This document shows, one piece after another, positions 32,566 to 40,885 of a stretch of DNA of 64,000 nucleotides. Made by a program: the position numbers and the translations under genes. The stretch is taken from contig CAXXFU010000017.1 of assembly GCA_963675235.2 (NCBI GenBank), forward strand, positions 248,001-312,000, in the 5' to 3' direction. The notes under the pieces are model-generated. The model did no database searches. It was not told where the DNA came from and saw only the letters and a program-made list of their open reading frames with translations. The number at the start of each line of letters is the position of its first letter. The stretch's first letter is position 1. This DNA is from JAHJQZ01 sp963675235 (GTDB lineage: Bacteria; Pseudomonadota; Alphaproteobacteria; Rhizobiales; Devosiaceae).

Positions 32566-33462
32566 ATGGACTTGAATTGGGATGATCTGAAGCTATTTCT
32601 CGATGTCGCCCGCATGGGTGGACTCAATGCCGCCGCGCGCGCCACCGGCGCCTCGCCAGCAACCCTCGGGCGCCGGGTGCTTGCCCTGGAGGCGGTCATG
32701 GGCGAACCATTGTTCGTGCGCTCGGCGTCAGGATACCGGCTGACCGAAGCAGGCGAGAACCTGCGCGAGCATGCCGCCGGGATCGAGCAAAGCTTCGCGG
32801 CGCTCAACACCTGGCGCAAGGAGCGCCATGGCGAGCGCACCATCCGCGTCTCCGCCGGGCACTGGACGGCGTCATATCTGGCGCGCAACATCGCCCATCT
32901 GTGGCGGCCCGACGACCGCTTCCGCATCGAATTCGTCACCGCCAACGAAAAAGTCGATATCGGTCGGCGCGAGGCTGATCTCGGCTTGCGAAATAGCCGT
33001 CCAACCGAACAATGGCTGGCCGGCAGACTGATCGGACAGACCGCCTATGCCCTATATGCCGGACGCAATCTCGTTCTGGGCGTTGCCGCCGGCATGTTCG
33101 TCGGCCTGTCGGGATCTCTGGTCACGCCGACGGCGCGTTGGCTCGAAACCCATCACGGCGACCGCATCGGCGTACGCGGCAACGACGCCACCAGCATTCT
33201 CGAACTCGTCGCCGCCGGCGCCGGGCTTAGCGTGTTTCCCTGTTTCATCGGCGATGCCGACCCGCGCCTCGTGCGCGTGACCGGCGCGATCATCGCCGAA
33301 CTGACGTCGGAGCACTGGCTCGTCTCGCATCACGACGAACGCCACGCCCCGCAGGTCCGTACGGTCGCCAACCGCATAGCGAACCTCATGAAGACCGATG
33401 CCAGCCTGTTCGCCGGGGATCGGCCCTATCCCAGGCCGGAACAGTCCGGCGCGCCAACCTGA
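32566..33462 (+). CDS. LysR family transcriptional regulator
   Basis: The 298-residue regulator has the N-terminal winged HTH (LNWDDLKLFLDVARMGGLNAAARATGASPATLGRRVLALEAVMGEPLFVRSASGYRLTEAG) followed by a substrate-binding domain. It is divergent from a DUF1127/aldo-keto reductase operon with a palindrome between them, so it probably controls that operon. No good ribosome site precedes the ATG at 32566; a small inverted repeat (ATTTCA-N4-TGAAAT) covers the start codon and might influence translation. Confidence 0.88.
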   Translation: MDLNWDDLKLFLDVARMGGLNAAARATGASPATLGRRVLALEAVMGEPLFVRSASGYRLTEAGENLREHAAGIEQSFAALNTWRKERHGERTIRVSAGHWTASYLARNIAHLWRPDDRFRIEFVTANEKVDIGRREADLGLRNSRPTEQWLAGRLIGQTAYALYAGRNLVLGVAAGMFVGLSGSLVTPTARWLETHHGDRIGVRGNDATSILELVAAGAGLSVFPCFIGDADPRLVRVTGAIIAELTSEHWLVSHHDERHAPQVRTVANRIANLMKTDASLFAGDRPYPRPEQSGAPT

Positions 33463-33558
33463 CGCGCCCATTGCTGCGACCGTCGGTCACGCCTCATTGT
33501 ATTTCTTCGGGTCCGAGCCGATTTCATCGGAACTTTCCGAAATCGATGGGAGGCGCGA

Positions 33559-34227
33559 ATGAAACGCGTGCTTCAGGTCTTCGTCACCATCATCGTTCTA
33601 GCGGGAATGATCTTCACCCTTGCAGGTCGCTGGGACTGGTGGCCGGGCTGGGCCTTCTTCATCACCGTGATTGCCGCGATGGTCGTGGAAGGCGTCATAC
33701 TATATCGCCACGATCCCGAGCTGTTCAAAGCCCGGTCGCGTTTCGGCGAGGGAACACAGTGGACGGACTACCTGTTCCTCGCCGTGTTCAGCCTCGCCTT
33801 TCTCGGCGTGCTGATCGTCGGCCCGCTCGACGCCGGGCGGTTCGGCTGGGCGCCCCTGCCGGCCTGGAGTTTCGCGTTTGGCGCGGCGCTCTACCTTGCC
33901 GGCGAAACACTGGTCGGCTGGTCGATGTACGAAAACACCTTTTTCGAGAAGACCGTCCGGCTGCAGTCCGACCGCGGCCACCACATCATCACGACCGGTC
34001 CCTATGCCGTCGTGCGCCATCCCGGCTATATCGGCTTCTGCATCGGCTATGGACTCGGCTTCCCGCTGATGCTCGGTTCGGCCTGGGCGCTCGTGCCTTC
34101 GGCGGTCGCGATCATCTCGGTCATTATCCGCACCACCTACGAAGACCGGTTCCTTGCCGACAAGCTCGCAGGTTATGACGCGTACCGGCACAAGGTCCGG
34201 CATCGCCTGATTCCGGGGGTCTGGTGA
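33559..34227 (+). CDS. Isoprenylcysteine carboxyl methyltransferase family membrane protein
   Basis: The 222-residue protein has five or six transmembrane helices and the C-terminal ICMT/PEMT signature: TTGPYAVVRHPGYIGF followed by EDRFLADKLAGYDAYRHKVRHRLIPGVW. Bacterial members are membrane methyltransferases of unknown substrate, possibly lipids or small thiols. The ATG at 33559 follows GGGAGG. It is monocistronic by spacing. Confidence 0.82.
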   Translation: MKRVLQVFVTIIVLAGMIFTLAGRWDWWPGWAFFITVIAAMVVEGVILYRHDPELFKARSRFGEGTQWTDYLFLAVFSLAFLGVLIVGPLDAGRFGWAPLPAWSFAFGAALYLAGETLVGWSMYENTFFEKTVRLQSDRGHHIITTGPYAVVRHPGYIGFCIGYGLGFPLMLGSAWALVPSAVAIISVIIRTTYEDRFLADKLAGYDAYRHKVRHRLIPGVW

Positions 34228-34337
34228 CGAACAACCGCCGAATGCGCGAATGAAACGCAAATTTTGCGGTCGTTCAGTTTGCTGTCAGCCCAACCAGCCA
34301 GAAGGGCTCTATCGAAATCAATCAATGGAGCTCGCCC

Positions 34338-34661
34338 ATGAAACGTCTCGTACTGCTTGCCGCTCTGTCCGGCGTGTTGATGACCAGTGCCGCTTTTGCC
34401 CAGTCGACCGTCCTTCCGGTCAACGGCATGTGCCCGAACGGCTATGAACTCGAACGTGGCTCGTCCGGCAGCGACGACCGGTGCAAGTCCACCAGCAATG
34501 CGTCCGGATCGGGCAGCCTCTCGCTGGCATCGATGTCGAGCGACGACGATGACGACCATTCCCATGTCGGAGACGACGACTACGATTCCAGCGAACACGA
34601 GTCGCACGACGGCGACGACCACGACGATGATCACGGTGATTACGACTCGAACGACGACTGA
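34338..34661 (+). CDS. Small secreted Asp/His-rich protein
   Basis: The 107-residue product has a signal peptide (MKRLVLLAALSGVLMTSAAFAQ), a short folded part with two cysteines (MCPNGYELERG and DRCKS), and a C-terminal tail from about residue 67 made almost only of Asp, His, Ser, Glu and Gly (for example DDDDDHSHVGDDD). Such tails bind divalent metals. I know no family for it. The ATG at 34338 follows GGAGCTCGCCC and a terminator lies about 125 bp downstream. Confidence 0.72.
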   Translation: MKRLVLLAALSGVLMTSAAFAQSTVLPVNGMCPNGYELERGSSGSDDRCKSTSNASGSGSLSLASMSSDDDDDHSHVGDDDYDSSEHESHDGDDHDDDHGDYDSNDD

Positions 34662-34785
34662 TAGCGCTGTCGACACGCGCGGAAGAGGCCTGCGGTTCAA
34701 AACGCCTCATTGACGGCAGCGGTCGCTGCAGTGCTTCGGTGAAGCCCGGCAGCGATTTCATCGATTGCCCCACAGCATCTGGCGT

Positions 34786-34813
34786 CCCCGGTTTCCTGCC
34801 GGGGGCATTTTTT
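34786..34813 (+). terminator. Rho-independent terminator of the Asp/His-rich gene
   Basis: CCCCGG and CCGGGG pair around a seven-base loop, then GCA and six T residues. The response regulator gene converges on it from the other side. Confidence 0.72.
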
Positions 34814-34875
34814 GCGCCCATGCGATTGCAGGGCGCCGGACCGGCATCCCTGGGTCACAGCCTGGTGCGAAAATG

Positions 34876-35241
34876 CTAGTTGGGGAACAGCGTCAGGAAC
34901 TTGCCTTCGAGGATGTCGCGGTCGAAGGGCTTCATGATGTATTCATTGGCGCCGGCCTTCAGCGCCATGGCGATGTGGCCGATGTCATTCTCGGAGGTGC
35001 AATAGACGACGCGCGGCTTGTCGCCGCCGTTGTAGGCACGCAGCTCCTTGAGAAACTCCAACCCGGATTTCACCGGCATCTGCCAGTCGAGCAGGATGAC
35101 GTCCGGCATTTCGACCCGGCACTTGTCGATCGCTTCCTGGCCGTCTTCGGCTTCGTCGATGACATAGTCCATTTCCTCGAGAATCCGCCGGGCGACTTTG
35201 CGAACCACGCTCGAATCGTCGACGACCAGACAGGATTTCAT
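34876..35241 (-). CDS. Single-domain response regulator next to chpT
   Basis: The 121-residue product is a stand-alone receiver: acidic pair in VVDDS, phospho-acceptor Asp52 in ILLDWQMPVKSGLEF, Thr/Ser in VYCTSEN and Lys in IMKPFDRDIL. It has no output domain, like CheY, CpdR or DivK. It lies 234 bp downstream of chpT on the same strand. CpdR is the single-domain partner of ChpT in Caulobacter, but this protein is not recognisably CpdR, so its role in the CtrA phosphorelay is only a hypothesis. The ATG at 35241 is chosen because the receiver starts there. Confidence 0.88.
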   Translation of the reverse strand: MKSCLVVDDSSVVRKVARRILEEMDYVIDEAEDGQEAIDKCRVEMPDVILLDWQMPVKSGLEFLKELRAYNGGDKPRVVYCTSENDIGHIAMALKAGANEYIMKPFDRDILEGKFLTLFPN

Positions 35242-35475
35242 CGCGAATGCTCCATTCCTCGCTGCGCCCGATGGGCACACAGGCCCAGAATCGGCCTGCC
35301 GGACGCTGACTGCGCGGCAGTATCGGGGAAAAGTCCATAAGATTGGTTAGCACGGGCGTGGCGAAATCGCATTTGCCGAAATGACACAGCAGACAAGACC
35401 AATCCCGGTCCGATCGCCGGACATACGCCAACGGACTCGGGTGCGAAATGCACCCTCACCCGGCCGACAGCATTG

Positions 35476-36135
35476 TCAGCCCGCCACGGCCTTGATCTCG
35501 AAGGTTTCGCCCTCGACGGTGGCACTGACCGTCATGTTGCTCATGCGCGCCAGCAGCCCGGTGTAGAACGGCTGGATATTGCGCGCTTCGACCGCACCGT
35601 TTTCCGGCGTGCCGGCAAGCAATTCAACCACGCCCTGGGGCAGGAAGGTGCGCTGTTTCTTCTCCGGGTCGGAAACGGCGACGATGGTGATGTCCTGCTT
35701 GCCCGCCTCGCCATCAAGGCTGACGCGGATATTGCCGCCACGCGGTACTGCCGAGATAGCGATGAGCAGCATGTTCATCATCAGCTTGGCCTTGTTCTTG
35801 GGCATCAGCACCGGCGTGATGGTCCAGTCGAGCTCGGCCTTTTCGATGTCGAACAGGATACGCGCCACCTTCTCACACTCGCGGGTGTCGAATTCGGTGC
35901 CGGCGGTCGAGGAGGCGCCGAAGGCGAGCCGGGCGTATTCGAGCTTGGCGAGCGCCTGCTTGGCGGCGTTCGACACCATCTGCTGGGCCAGATCCGCCAT
36001 GTCGGACTGGGACGGATCTTCCAGGGATTGCAGACCGTTGTTGATCGCCCCGACCGGATTGATGAGGTCGTGACAGATCCGCGAGCACATCATGGCCGCC
36101 AGGTCGTTGGCCTGCAGTTCTATCGGATCACTCAT
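35476..36135 (-). CDS. chpT: Histidine phosphotransferase ChpT
   Basis: ChpT passes phosphate from the hybrid kinase CckA to CtrA and CpdR. The 219-residue protein has the dimerisation and phosphotransfer helix with His22 in SRICHDLINPVGAINNGLQ, and a degenerate, non-ATP-binding kinase-like second half (KNKAKLMMNMLLIAISAVPRGG, then FLPQGVVELLAGTPENGAVEARNIQPFYTGLLA). This layout is specific to the HPTransfase family. With ctrA and sciP in the same window it completes most of the CtrA control circuit; cckA is not in view. Confidence 0.93.
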   Translation of the reverse strand: MSDPIELQANDLAAMMCSRICHDLINPVGAINNGLQSLEDPSQSDMADLAQQMVSNAAKQALAKLEYARLAFGASSTAGTEFDTRECEKVARILFDIEKAELDWTITPVLMPKNKAKLMMNMLLIAISAVPRGGNIRVSLDGEAGKQDITIVAVSDPEKKQRTFLPQGVVELLAGTPENGAVEARNIQPFYTGLLARMSNMTVSATVEGETFEIKAVAG

Positions 36136-36273
36136 TGGGACTACCCGCCGCTACTTGTTCGGAATCAGTTGGCTGGACGATAGCAACCCCTTTTGCCCGG
36201 CCCAACTGCAAAATGCCGGCAATAGCGCGGACACCGGATCGAAATCACCGGTTTCTGCCGCACCGACGGCCGG

Positions 36274-36759
36274 CTAAAAGCCGAGATCGTTGCTCAACAC
36301 CATCCAGTTCGACTCTGCCTTCTGATAGGCATCGCGCGGCGACAGCAGGAACGCCTCCTTGTTGCCGCTCGAATAGAACAGGAACAGGCGCCCGGCCAGG
36401 ACCACGAAAATGCGCGGGTTGCCGACGGACAGATAGCCGCGCGCCACACTCATCGTGGCGTAACCGCCGAACATCGGTGCATAGGTCTCGGGCGAGCCGG
36501 CGAAGGCATCACGATTGCCGGCACTGGCAAAATACCACGGCACGCCGGCCCAGTAGTATTCGAACTCCGGCCGGCCTGGCAGCGGCGTCGGCTCGGCAAA
36601 GTAGGAAACCGCATCATAGCCGTCGAGAGCGGCGCCGGTGAGCGGATCGATAGCGTAGGCCGTGCCGAGCGAAGTGGAAATGGCGGCGGTCGGCAGCGGC
36701 ACGAGCGCCGCCAGCACTGCCGCGCAGACAATGATGGCCCTGCGAACGCCCGCAGCCAT
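36274..36759 (-). CDS. Secreted YHS-domain-like protein
   Basis: The 161-residue product has a signal peptide (about residues 1-28) and a YHS-type region: the phrases AALDGYDAVSYF, FEYYWAGVPWYFASAGNRDAFAGSPETYAPMFGGYATMSVARG fit YHS domain proteins, which are often metal-binding. The ATG at 36759 is preferred because it begins a normal signal peptide and lies just downstream of a CtrA box; in-frame starts at 36801 and 36837 would include or precede the box. It is divergent from eipA. Confidence 0.75.
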   Translation of the reverse strand: MAAGVRRAIIVCAAVLAALVPLPTAAISTSLGTAYAIDPLTGAALDGYDAVSYFAEPTPLPGRPEFEYYWAGVPWYFASAGNRDAFAGSPETYAPMFGGYATMSVARGYLSVGNPRIFVVLAGRLFLFYSSGNKEAFLLSPRDAYQKAESNWMVLSNDLGF

Positions 36760-36782
36760 CCGTGCGCCACCGTGCAACAGGG

Positions 36783-36798
36783 TTAATCTTTCTTTACC
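36783..36798 (+). promoter_or_regulatory. CtrA box between the YHS-like gene and eipA
   Basis: TTAA-TCTTTCT-TTACC matches TTAA-N7-TTAAC with one mismatch. It stands in the shared intergenic region, 24 bp from the YHS-like start and about 140 bp from eipA. Brucella eipA is reported as CtrA-regulated, so the position is informative. Confidence 0.65.
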
Positions 36799-36939
36799 CA
36801 TTTGCCGCAAAATCCAACGGTCCCGGGCCGTTTGCATGTGTTGCCGCTCTCGTGCCGTTTCGGCGTCACACTATCGACAAATCGTATGGCCTTGGTAAAT
36901 GGCGCGCCAACCGGCCGCCCGCCGCAATGGAGACCCGTC

Positions 36940-37539
36940 ATGGTCCGCAAATTTGCCCCGCTTCTGTTCGCCCTCACTGCTCTCATTGCCGGCATCATGG
37001 CCGGACCTGTCGCCGCGCAAACCGCCGGCACGACGCAGGCGTCGGGTTCGGTCTCGGACACCTATTCAGCCGACGAACTGATCGAGAAAGGCTCGGAGTT
37101 TTTCGGATCGGTGGCGCAGGGCCTGGCTTCGCTCGTCGAGCAGGCCGTGTCGAGCTATGGCCTGCCCAACGGCTACATTCTCGGTCAGGAAGGGTCCGGC
37201 GCGATCTTTGCCGGCGCCCGCTACGGCGAAGGCACGATGTATACTCGCAATGCCGGTGATCTGCCGGTCTATTGGCAAGGCCCCTCGCTCGGCTTCGATG
37301 TTGGCGGTGACGGCTCGCGCGTCATGATGCTGGTCTACAATCTGCCGACGGTCGATGCCATCTTCGGGCGCTATCCGGGCATTGACGGCTCGGCCTATGT
37401 CGTTGGCGGCCTCGGCATGACGGCAATGAAGTATGGCGACATCTATATCCTGCCGATCCGGTCAGGCGTCGGCGCGCGCCTGGGCATCAATGTCAACTAC
37501 CTGAAATTCACCCGCGCGCCGACCTGGAATCCCTTCTAG
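36940..37539 (+). CDS. eipA: Envelope integrity protein EipA (DUF1134)
   Basis: The 199-residue periplasmic protein has a signal peptide of about 28 residues ending VAAQT and the DUF1134 body, with GLPNGYILGQEGSGAIFAGARYGEG, GPSLGFDVGGDGSRVMMLVYNL, GIDGSAYVVGGLG and VGARLGINVNYLKFT. EipA in Brucella is needed for envelope integrity. Length is normal. The ATG at 36940 follows GGAGACCCGTC. A CtrA box lies upstream and a strong terminator downstream. Confidence 0.9.
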   Translation: MVRKFAPLLFALTALIAGIMAGPVAAQTAGTTQASGSVSDTYSADELIEKGSEFFGSVAQGLASLVEQAVSSYGLPNGYILGQEGSGAIFAGARYGEGTMYTRNAGDLPVYWQGPSLGFDVGGDGSRVMMLVYNLPTVDAIFGRYPGIDGSAYVVGGLGMTAMKYGDIYILPIRSGVGARLGINVNYLKFTRAPTWNPF

Positions 37540-37563
37540 GACACCGGACGCAGCGCAACGATG

Positions 37564-37593
37564 AAAGCCACCGGCAGTTCCGGTGGCTTTTTT
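37564..37593 (+). terminator. Rho-independent terminator of eipA
   Basis: AAAGCCACCGG and CCGGTGGCTTT form a perfect 11-bp stem around CAGTT, then TTT. It starts 24 bp after the eipA stop. Confidence 0.92.
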
Positions 37594-37701
37594 AGTATTT
37601 TGGCTAGCCGCTGGCCCAATGGTGCGACCGCGTGTGCGGTCAAGCATCCGGGCGTTCACCCTTCAAAACGGGTCGCGGGCACGAAGATCTTTCGGACCGA
37701 C

Positions 37702-39156
37702 TTACCCCCGCCAGAAGGTCGGAGTCATCAACACCAGCACGGTCATGATGTCGAGACGGCCAAGCAGCATCAGGAAGGTCAATATCCACTTGGCGGTATC
37801 CGGCAGGCTTTGGTAATTGCCGGACGGCCCGATCAATTCGGTGGTGCCCGGGCCGACATTGGCGAGAGCCGATACCACGGCGGAGGCGGCAGTGCCCATG
37901 TCGAGCTCGGTTGCCGACAGGGCCGCCGTACCTAGAACGATGGCCGCCAGATAGGCGGCCAGGAACAGCCCGACCGAGCGCACGACCGAATCCGGCACCT
38001 GTTTGCCCATGTATTTGAGCGTGGTGATGGCGCGCGGGAATACAAGTTCCTTGAGGCTCTGGTTCAGGCCCTTGGTCATGATGATGATGCGGAACGCCTT
38101 GGCGCCGCCGGCTGTCGAGCCGGTGCAGCCGCCAAAGAAAGAGATGGCGTAGAACAGTCCGGCGGCGAACGGTCCCCAGGTCAAGTAGTCGACCGAGGCG
38201 AAACCGGAAGTCGTGATAATGGCGACGACCGAGAAGACCGATTCGACCAGTACCTCGAAATAGCTCGACAAATGCGCGGTATCGCGGCCTTCGATGAAGG
38301 CGAGCAGCGAGAATACGGCGACAAAGCTCATCAGCACCGGGATCTGCGGGTCGTAGGCCAGCTTGATATCACGCGCCGCCATCGCCCGCAGGATGGCGAA
38401 GAACGGCATGGCGCCGGCCAGCATGAACACGATCGCCACCATGTGCACCGGACTGCCATAGTTGATCATCGATGTGTCATGGGTCGAGAACCCGCCCGTC
38501 GCCAACGTCGACATGGCGTGGTTGAGCGCATCGAACTTGGACATGCCGGCGAGGTGATAGGCGAGCGTGCAGGCCAGCGTCAGCACGATATAGACAAGCA
38601 GGATATCGACGACGAATTGCGAGAACCGCGCTTCCGGTCGGTCTTCCTGGGCCGAGGATTCCATCTTGAACACCTGCATGCCGCCGACCCTGAGGAAAGG
38701 CATGATCATCAGGCTCATGGCGATGATGCCGATACCGCCGATCCAATGCAGAAGCGAGCGCCACAGCAGGATGCCCCGTGGCATGGAATCGAGCCCGGTC
38801 AGCACGGTGGCGCCGGTGGTTGTCAGGCCCGAGACCGCCTCGAACAGCGCATTGGTGAAGCTCAGATTGAGATCGGCGAGCATGAAAGGCAGGGTGGCGC
38901 CGAGGCAGACGAACACCCAGAGCGCGTTGACCAGCAGAAAACCCATGCGCCGGCTGAATGGCGGCGTACGGCCCATGGTGGTCAGCACCATCATCAGCGA
39001 CACGAAACCCAGTGCCAGCATCGAGACCAGGAAGGCCTGCCAGTCCGGGTTTCCGTCCATCAGGTCTATGGTCATCGGGGCGAGCATGGCCACTGACACG
39101 TTGAGCCCGGCGAGTCCGCAGGCATAGGCGACGAAACTTGCTTGTAACGGTAGCAC
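37702..39156 (-). CDS. trkH: Trk-type potassium uptake protein TrkH
   Basis: The product (484 residues from this start) is a polytopic potassium channel-like transporter of the TrkH/KtrB family. The four selectivity-filter loops are visible: EAVSGLTTTGATVL, NHAMSTLATGGFSTHD, ESVFSVVAIITTSGFASVD and SALANVGPGTTELIG. GTG at 39156 follows GGGAG at 11 bases; GTG at 39219 would add 21 polar residues and has no clear ribosome site. The partner trkA is not adjacent. Confidence 0.9.
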   Translation of the reverse strand: MLPLQASFVAYACGLAGLNVSVAMLAPMTIDLMDGNPDWQAFLVSMLALGFVSLMMVLTTMGRTPPFSRRMGFLLVNALWVFVCLGATLPFMLADLNLSFTNALFEAVSGLTTTGATVLTGLDSMPRGILLWRSLLHWIGGIGIIAMSLMIMPFLRVGGMQVFKMESSAQEDRPEARFSQFVVDILLVYIVLTLACTLAYHLAGMSKFDALNHAMSTLATGGFSTHDTSMINYGSPVHMVAIVFMLAGAMPFFAILRAMAARDIKLAYDPQIPVLMSFVAVFSLLAFIEGRDTAHLSSYFEVLVESVFSVVAIITTSGFASVDYLTWGPFAAGLFYAISFFGGCTGSTAGGAKAFRIIIMTKGLNQSLKELVFPRAITTLKYMGKQVPDSVVRSVGLFLAAYLAAIVLGTAALSATELDMGTAASAVVSALANVGPGTTELIGPSGNYQSLPDTAKWILTFLMLLGRLDIMTVLVLMTPTFWRG

Positions 39157-39400
39157 TTGGCTTGGGTCTCCCAGGATCCCCGCGTCGTCCGGTTCGCGGC
39201 TTTTAGCACGCACGATCACGCATTTCGAGCGTGCCTTTTCGGGCGAGCCATCTGTCCCGCTGCGTGGGCGTTGAGACCCATTGGCTTTCCGGTAAGGTTA
39301 ATAAACGGTAAATATAGCCTTGAGCAGTGTACTCTGCGATGCTTGCCGGCCAGGCGGTGCCGTTTGTGCGCCGTCGCCCGGAAACGCGGCGGGAAGATCG

Positions 39401-40528
39401 ATGCTGATCGAGACGATAATGTATTTTGCCCTCGGGTTTCTTGCCGCCAGTCTGTTGGCGCTGATGATCGTGCCGGCCGTCTGGCGTCGCGCCGTCAGGC
39501 TGACCAAGATGCGTATCGAAGCGGCAACGCCGATCACAATGGCAGAGTTCCGCGCCGACAAGGACCAGTTGCGCGCCGAATTCGCCCTGTCGACCCGCCG
39601 TCTCGAACGCAATGTCGAGGCATTGCGCTCCCGGCTCGCCGAACAGGTCGTCGACATCACCCATCGCAAGACCGAACTGGCCCAGGCCAAGTCCGAGCGC
39701 GACGAGAAGCTGACCATCATCGATGAGCTGGAAGCACGCGAGAACCAACTGAAATCGCGCATCATCGAGCTCGAAAAGCACGGCGCCGACCTGGCGCAGC
39801 GCCTGAGGATGCGCGATCGCGACTATGCCAACCTCTCGGACAAGCTCGAGGCGGCGCGCGGCGAAGGCGAACTCTCCAACATGCCCGATATCGACCAGCT
39901 CTATGCCGATCTGTCGGCCGAGCGCGAACGGGCCAATTTCTTCGAGACCCAGGCCCGGCATCTGCTGAGCCGGCTCGAGAACGCCGAGCAGGATTCGAGC
40001 GCGGCGGCCCGGGCCGTGAGCGAATTGCGCCAGGCGCTGTCGCGCAAGACCGACGAGACCGATGCTTCCTCCATGGCGCTGACCGAGGCCGAGGCGCGTA
40101 TTGCCAGCGCCGAGAATCGTCTCAATTCGCTGTTGCACGAAACCGAACAGACTCTTGCCGGCGAAGACGAACGTCATGCCAGGCTATTGGCCGAGAAGCT
40201 GACGCTCGAGGAAGAGACCGAAGCCCTGCGCGAGAAGATCCGCGAGATCGAAAGCGCCGTGCTCGAAGGCTGGGAAGAAGAACGCGTCGATCAGGCCCAT
40301 TTGCGCGAAAGGCTCAACGACATTGCATCCGAGGTCAGCCGGCTGGTCTATGCCGTCGACGGCGAAGTGGCGCCGGCCGAAGAGGAAAGCCTGTTCGACA
40401 GGATCCGCAAATTCGCCGACGACGATTTCGCCGAGCCTGAAATGGCCGAGGCCCCGGGCGATTCAACGCGCCGCAGCGTCCTGTCGGACCGCATGGCGGC
40501 CCTCAGGGAAATCCAGGCGCGGCAGTAG
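39401..40528 (+). CDS. Membrane-anchored coiled-coil protein of unknown function
   Basis: The 375-residue product has one N-terminal transmembrane helix (about residues 6-26, YFALGFLAASLLALMIVPAVW) and a cytoplasmic body that is nearly all heptad coiled coil from about residue 45 to 320, rich in Glu, Arg, Ala and Leu, with an acidic tail. I do not recognise a characterised family. The ATG at 39401 follows GGGAAG. It is divergent from trkH, and a weak TTAA-type site near 39298 lies in the shared space. Confidence 0.75.
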   Translation: MLIETIMYFALGFLAASLLALMIVPAVWRRAVRLTKMRIEAATPITMAEFRADKDQLRAEFALSTRRLERNVEALRSRLAEQVVDITHRKTELAQAKSERDEKLTIIDELEARENQLKSRIIELEKHGADLAQRLRMRDRDYANLSDKLEAARGEGELSNMPDIDQLYADLSAERERANFFETQARHLLSRLENAEQDSSAAARAVSELRQALSRKTDETDASSMALTEAEARIASAENRLNSLLHETEQTLAGEDERHARLLAEKLTLEEETEALREKIREIESAVLEGWEEERVDQAHLRERLNDIASEVSRLVYAVDGEVAPAEEESLFDRIRKFADDDFAEPEMAEAPGDSTRRSVLSDRMAALREIQARQ

Positions 40529-40531
40529 CCT

Positions 40532-40885
40532 CTATTCGGCGACGATTGCGAACTGGCTGACGAGCTCGCCGGTCTTGCCGTCAATGACGCGGACCTGCGT
40601 CGCGCCGTCGATCTTGTAGGCGAGCGTGACCAGCCCTTCCGCCGTCGAAGCCGAAACCAGATCGGCGCCGGCCGGCAGGCCTGCCTGTTCGAGCGCATAG
40701 CGCGTGTCCGGCTCGCCGCTGTCGCGGTAGGCACGATAGACAAGCGCACCGACAACAGCGATAAACCCCAAAAGCAGGATGGCGATCGAGACCCCGAAGG
40801 ATCGCCGCGCCTTCATGATGATGGCCTTGGCATCGGGCGGCAGTTCGGCTTCGGGCTGTTCAGTTTTCGGATCGGATTGTGACAT
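40532..40885 (-). CDS. Small single-pass membrane protein (DUF6476-like)
   Basis: The 117-residue product has a charged cytoplasmic head, one transmembrane helix (FGVSIAILLLGFIAVVGALVYRAY, about residues 28-50) and an extracytoplasmic tail with ADLVSASTAEGLVTLAYKIDG and TQVRVIDGKTGELVSQFAI. It resembles DUF6476 proteins that sit beside rluD and rpoH in alphaproteobacteria; that label is from memory. Its ATG overlaps the divergent rluD ATG in the tetramer CATG, so the two genes have no intergenic space. Confidence 0.65.
   Translation of the reverse strand: MSQSDPKTEQPEAELPPDAKAIIMKARRSFGVSIAILLLGFIAVVGALVYRAYRDSGEPDTRYALEQAGLPAGADLVSASTAEGLVTLAYKIDGATQVRVIDGKTGELVSQFAIVAE

Noticed and set aside
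39298..39312. CtrA box between trkH and the coiled-coil gene
   Set aside because: TTAA-TAAACGG-TAAA has a poor second half-site and neither neighbour is an expected target; too weak to list as a feature.
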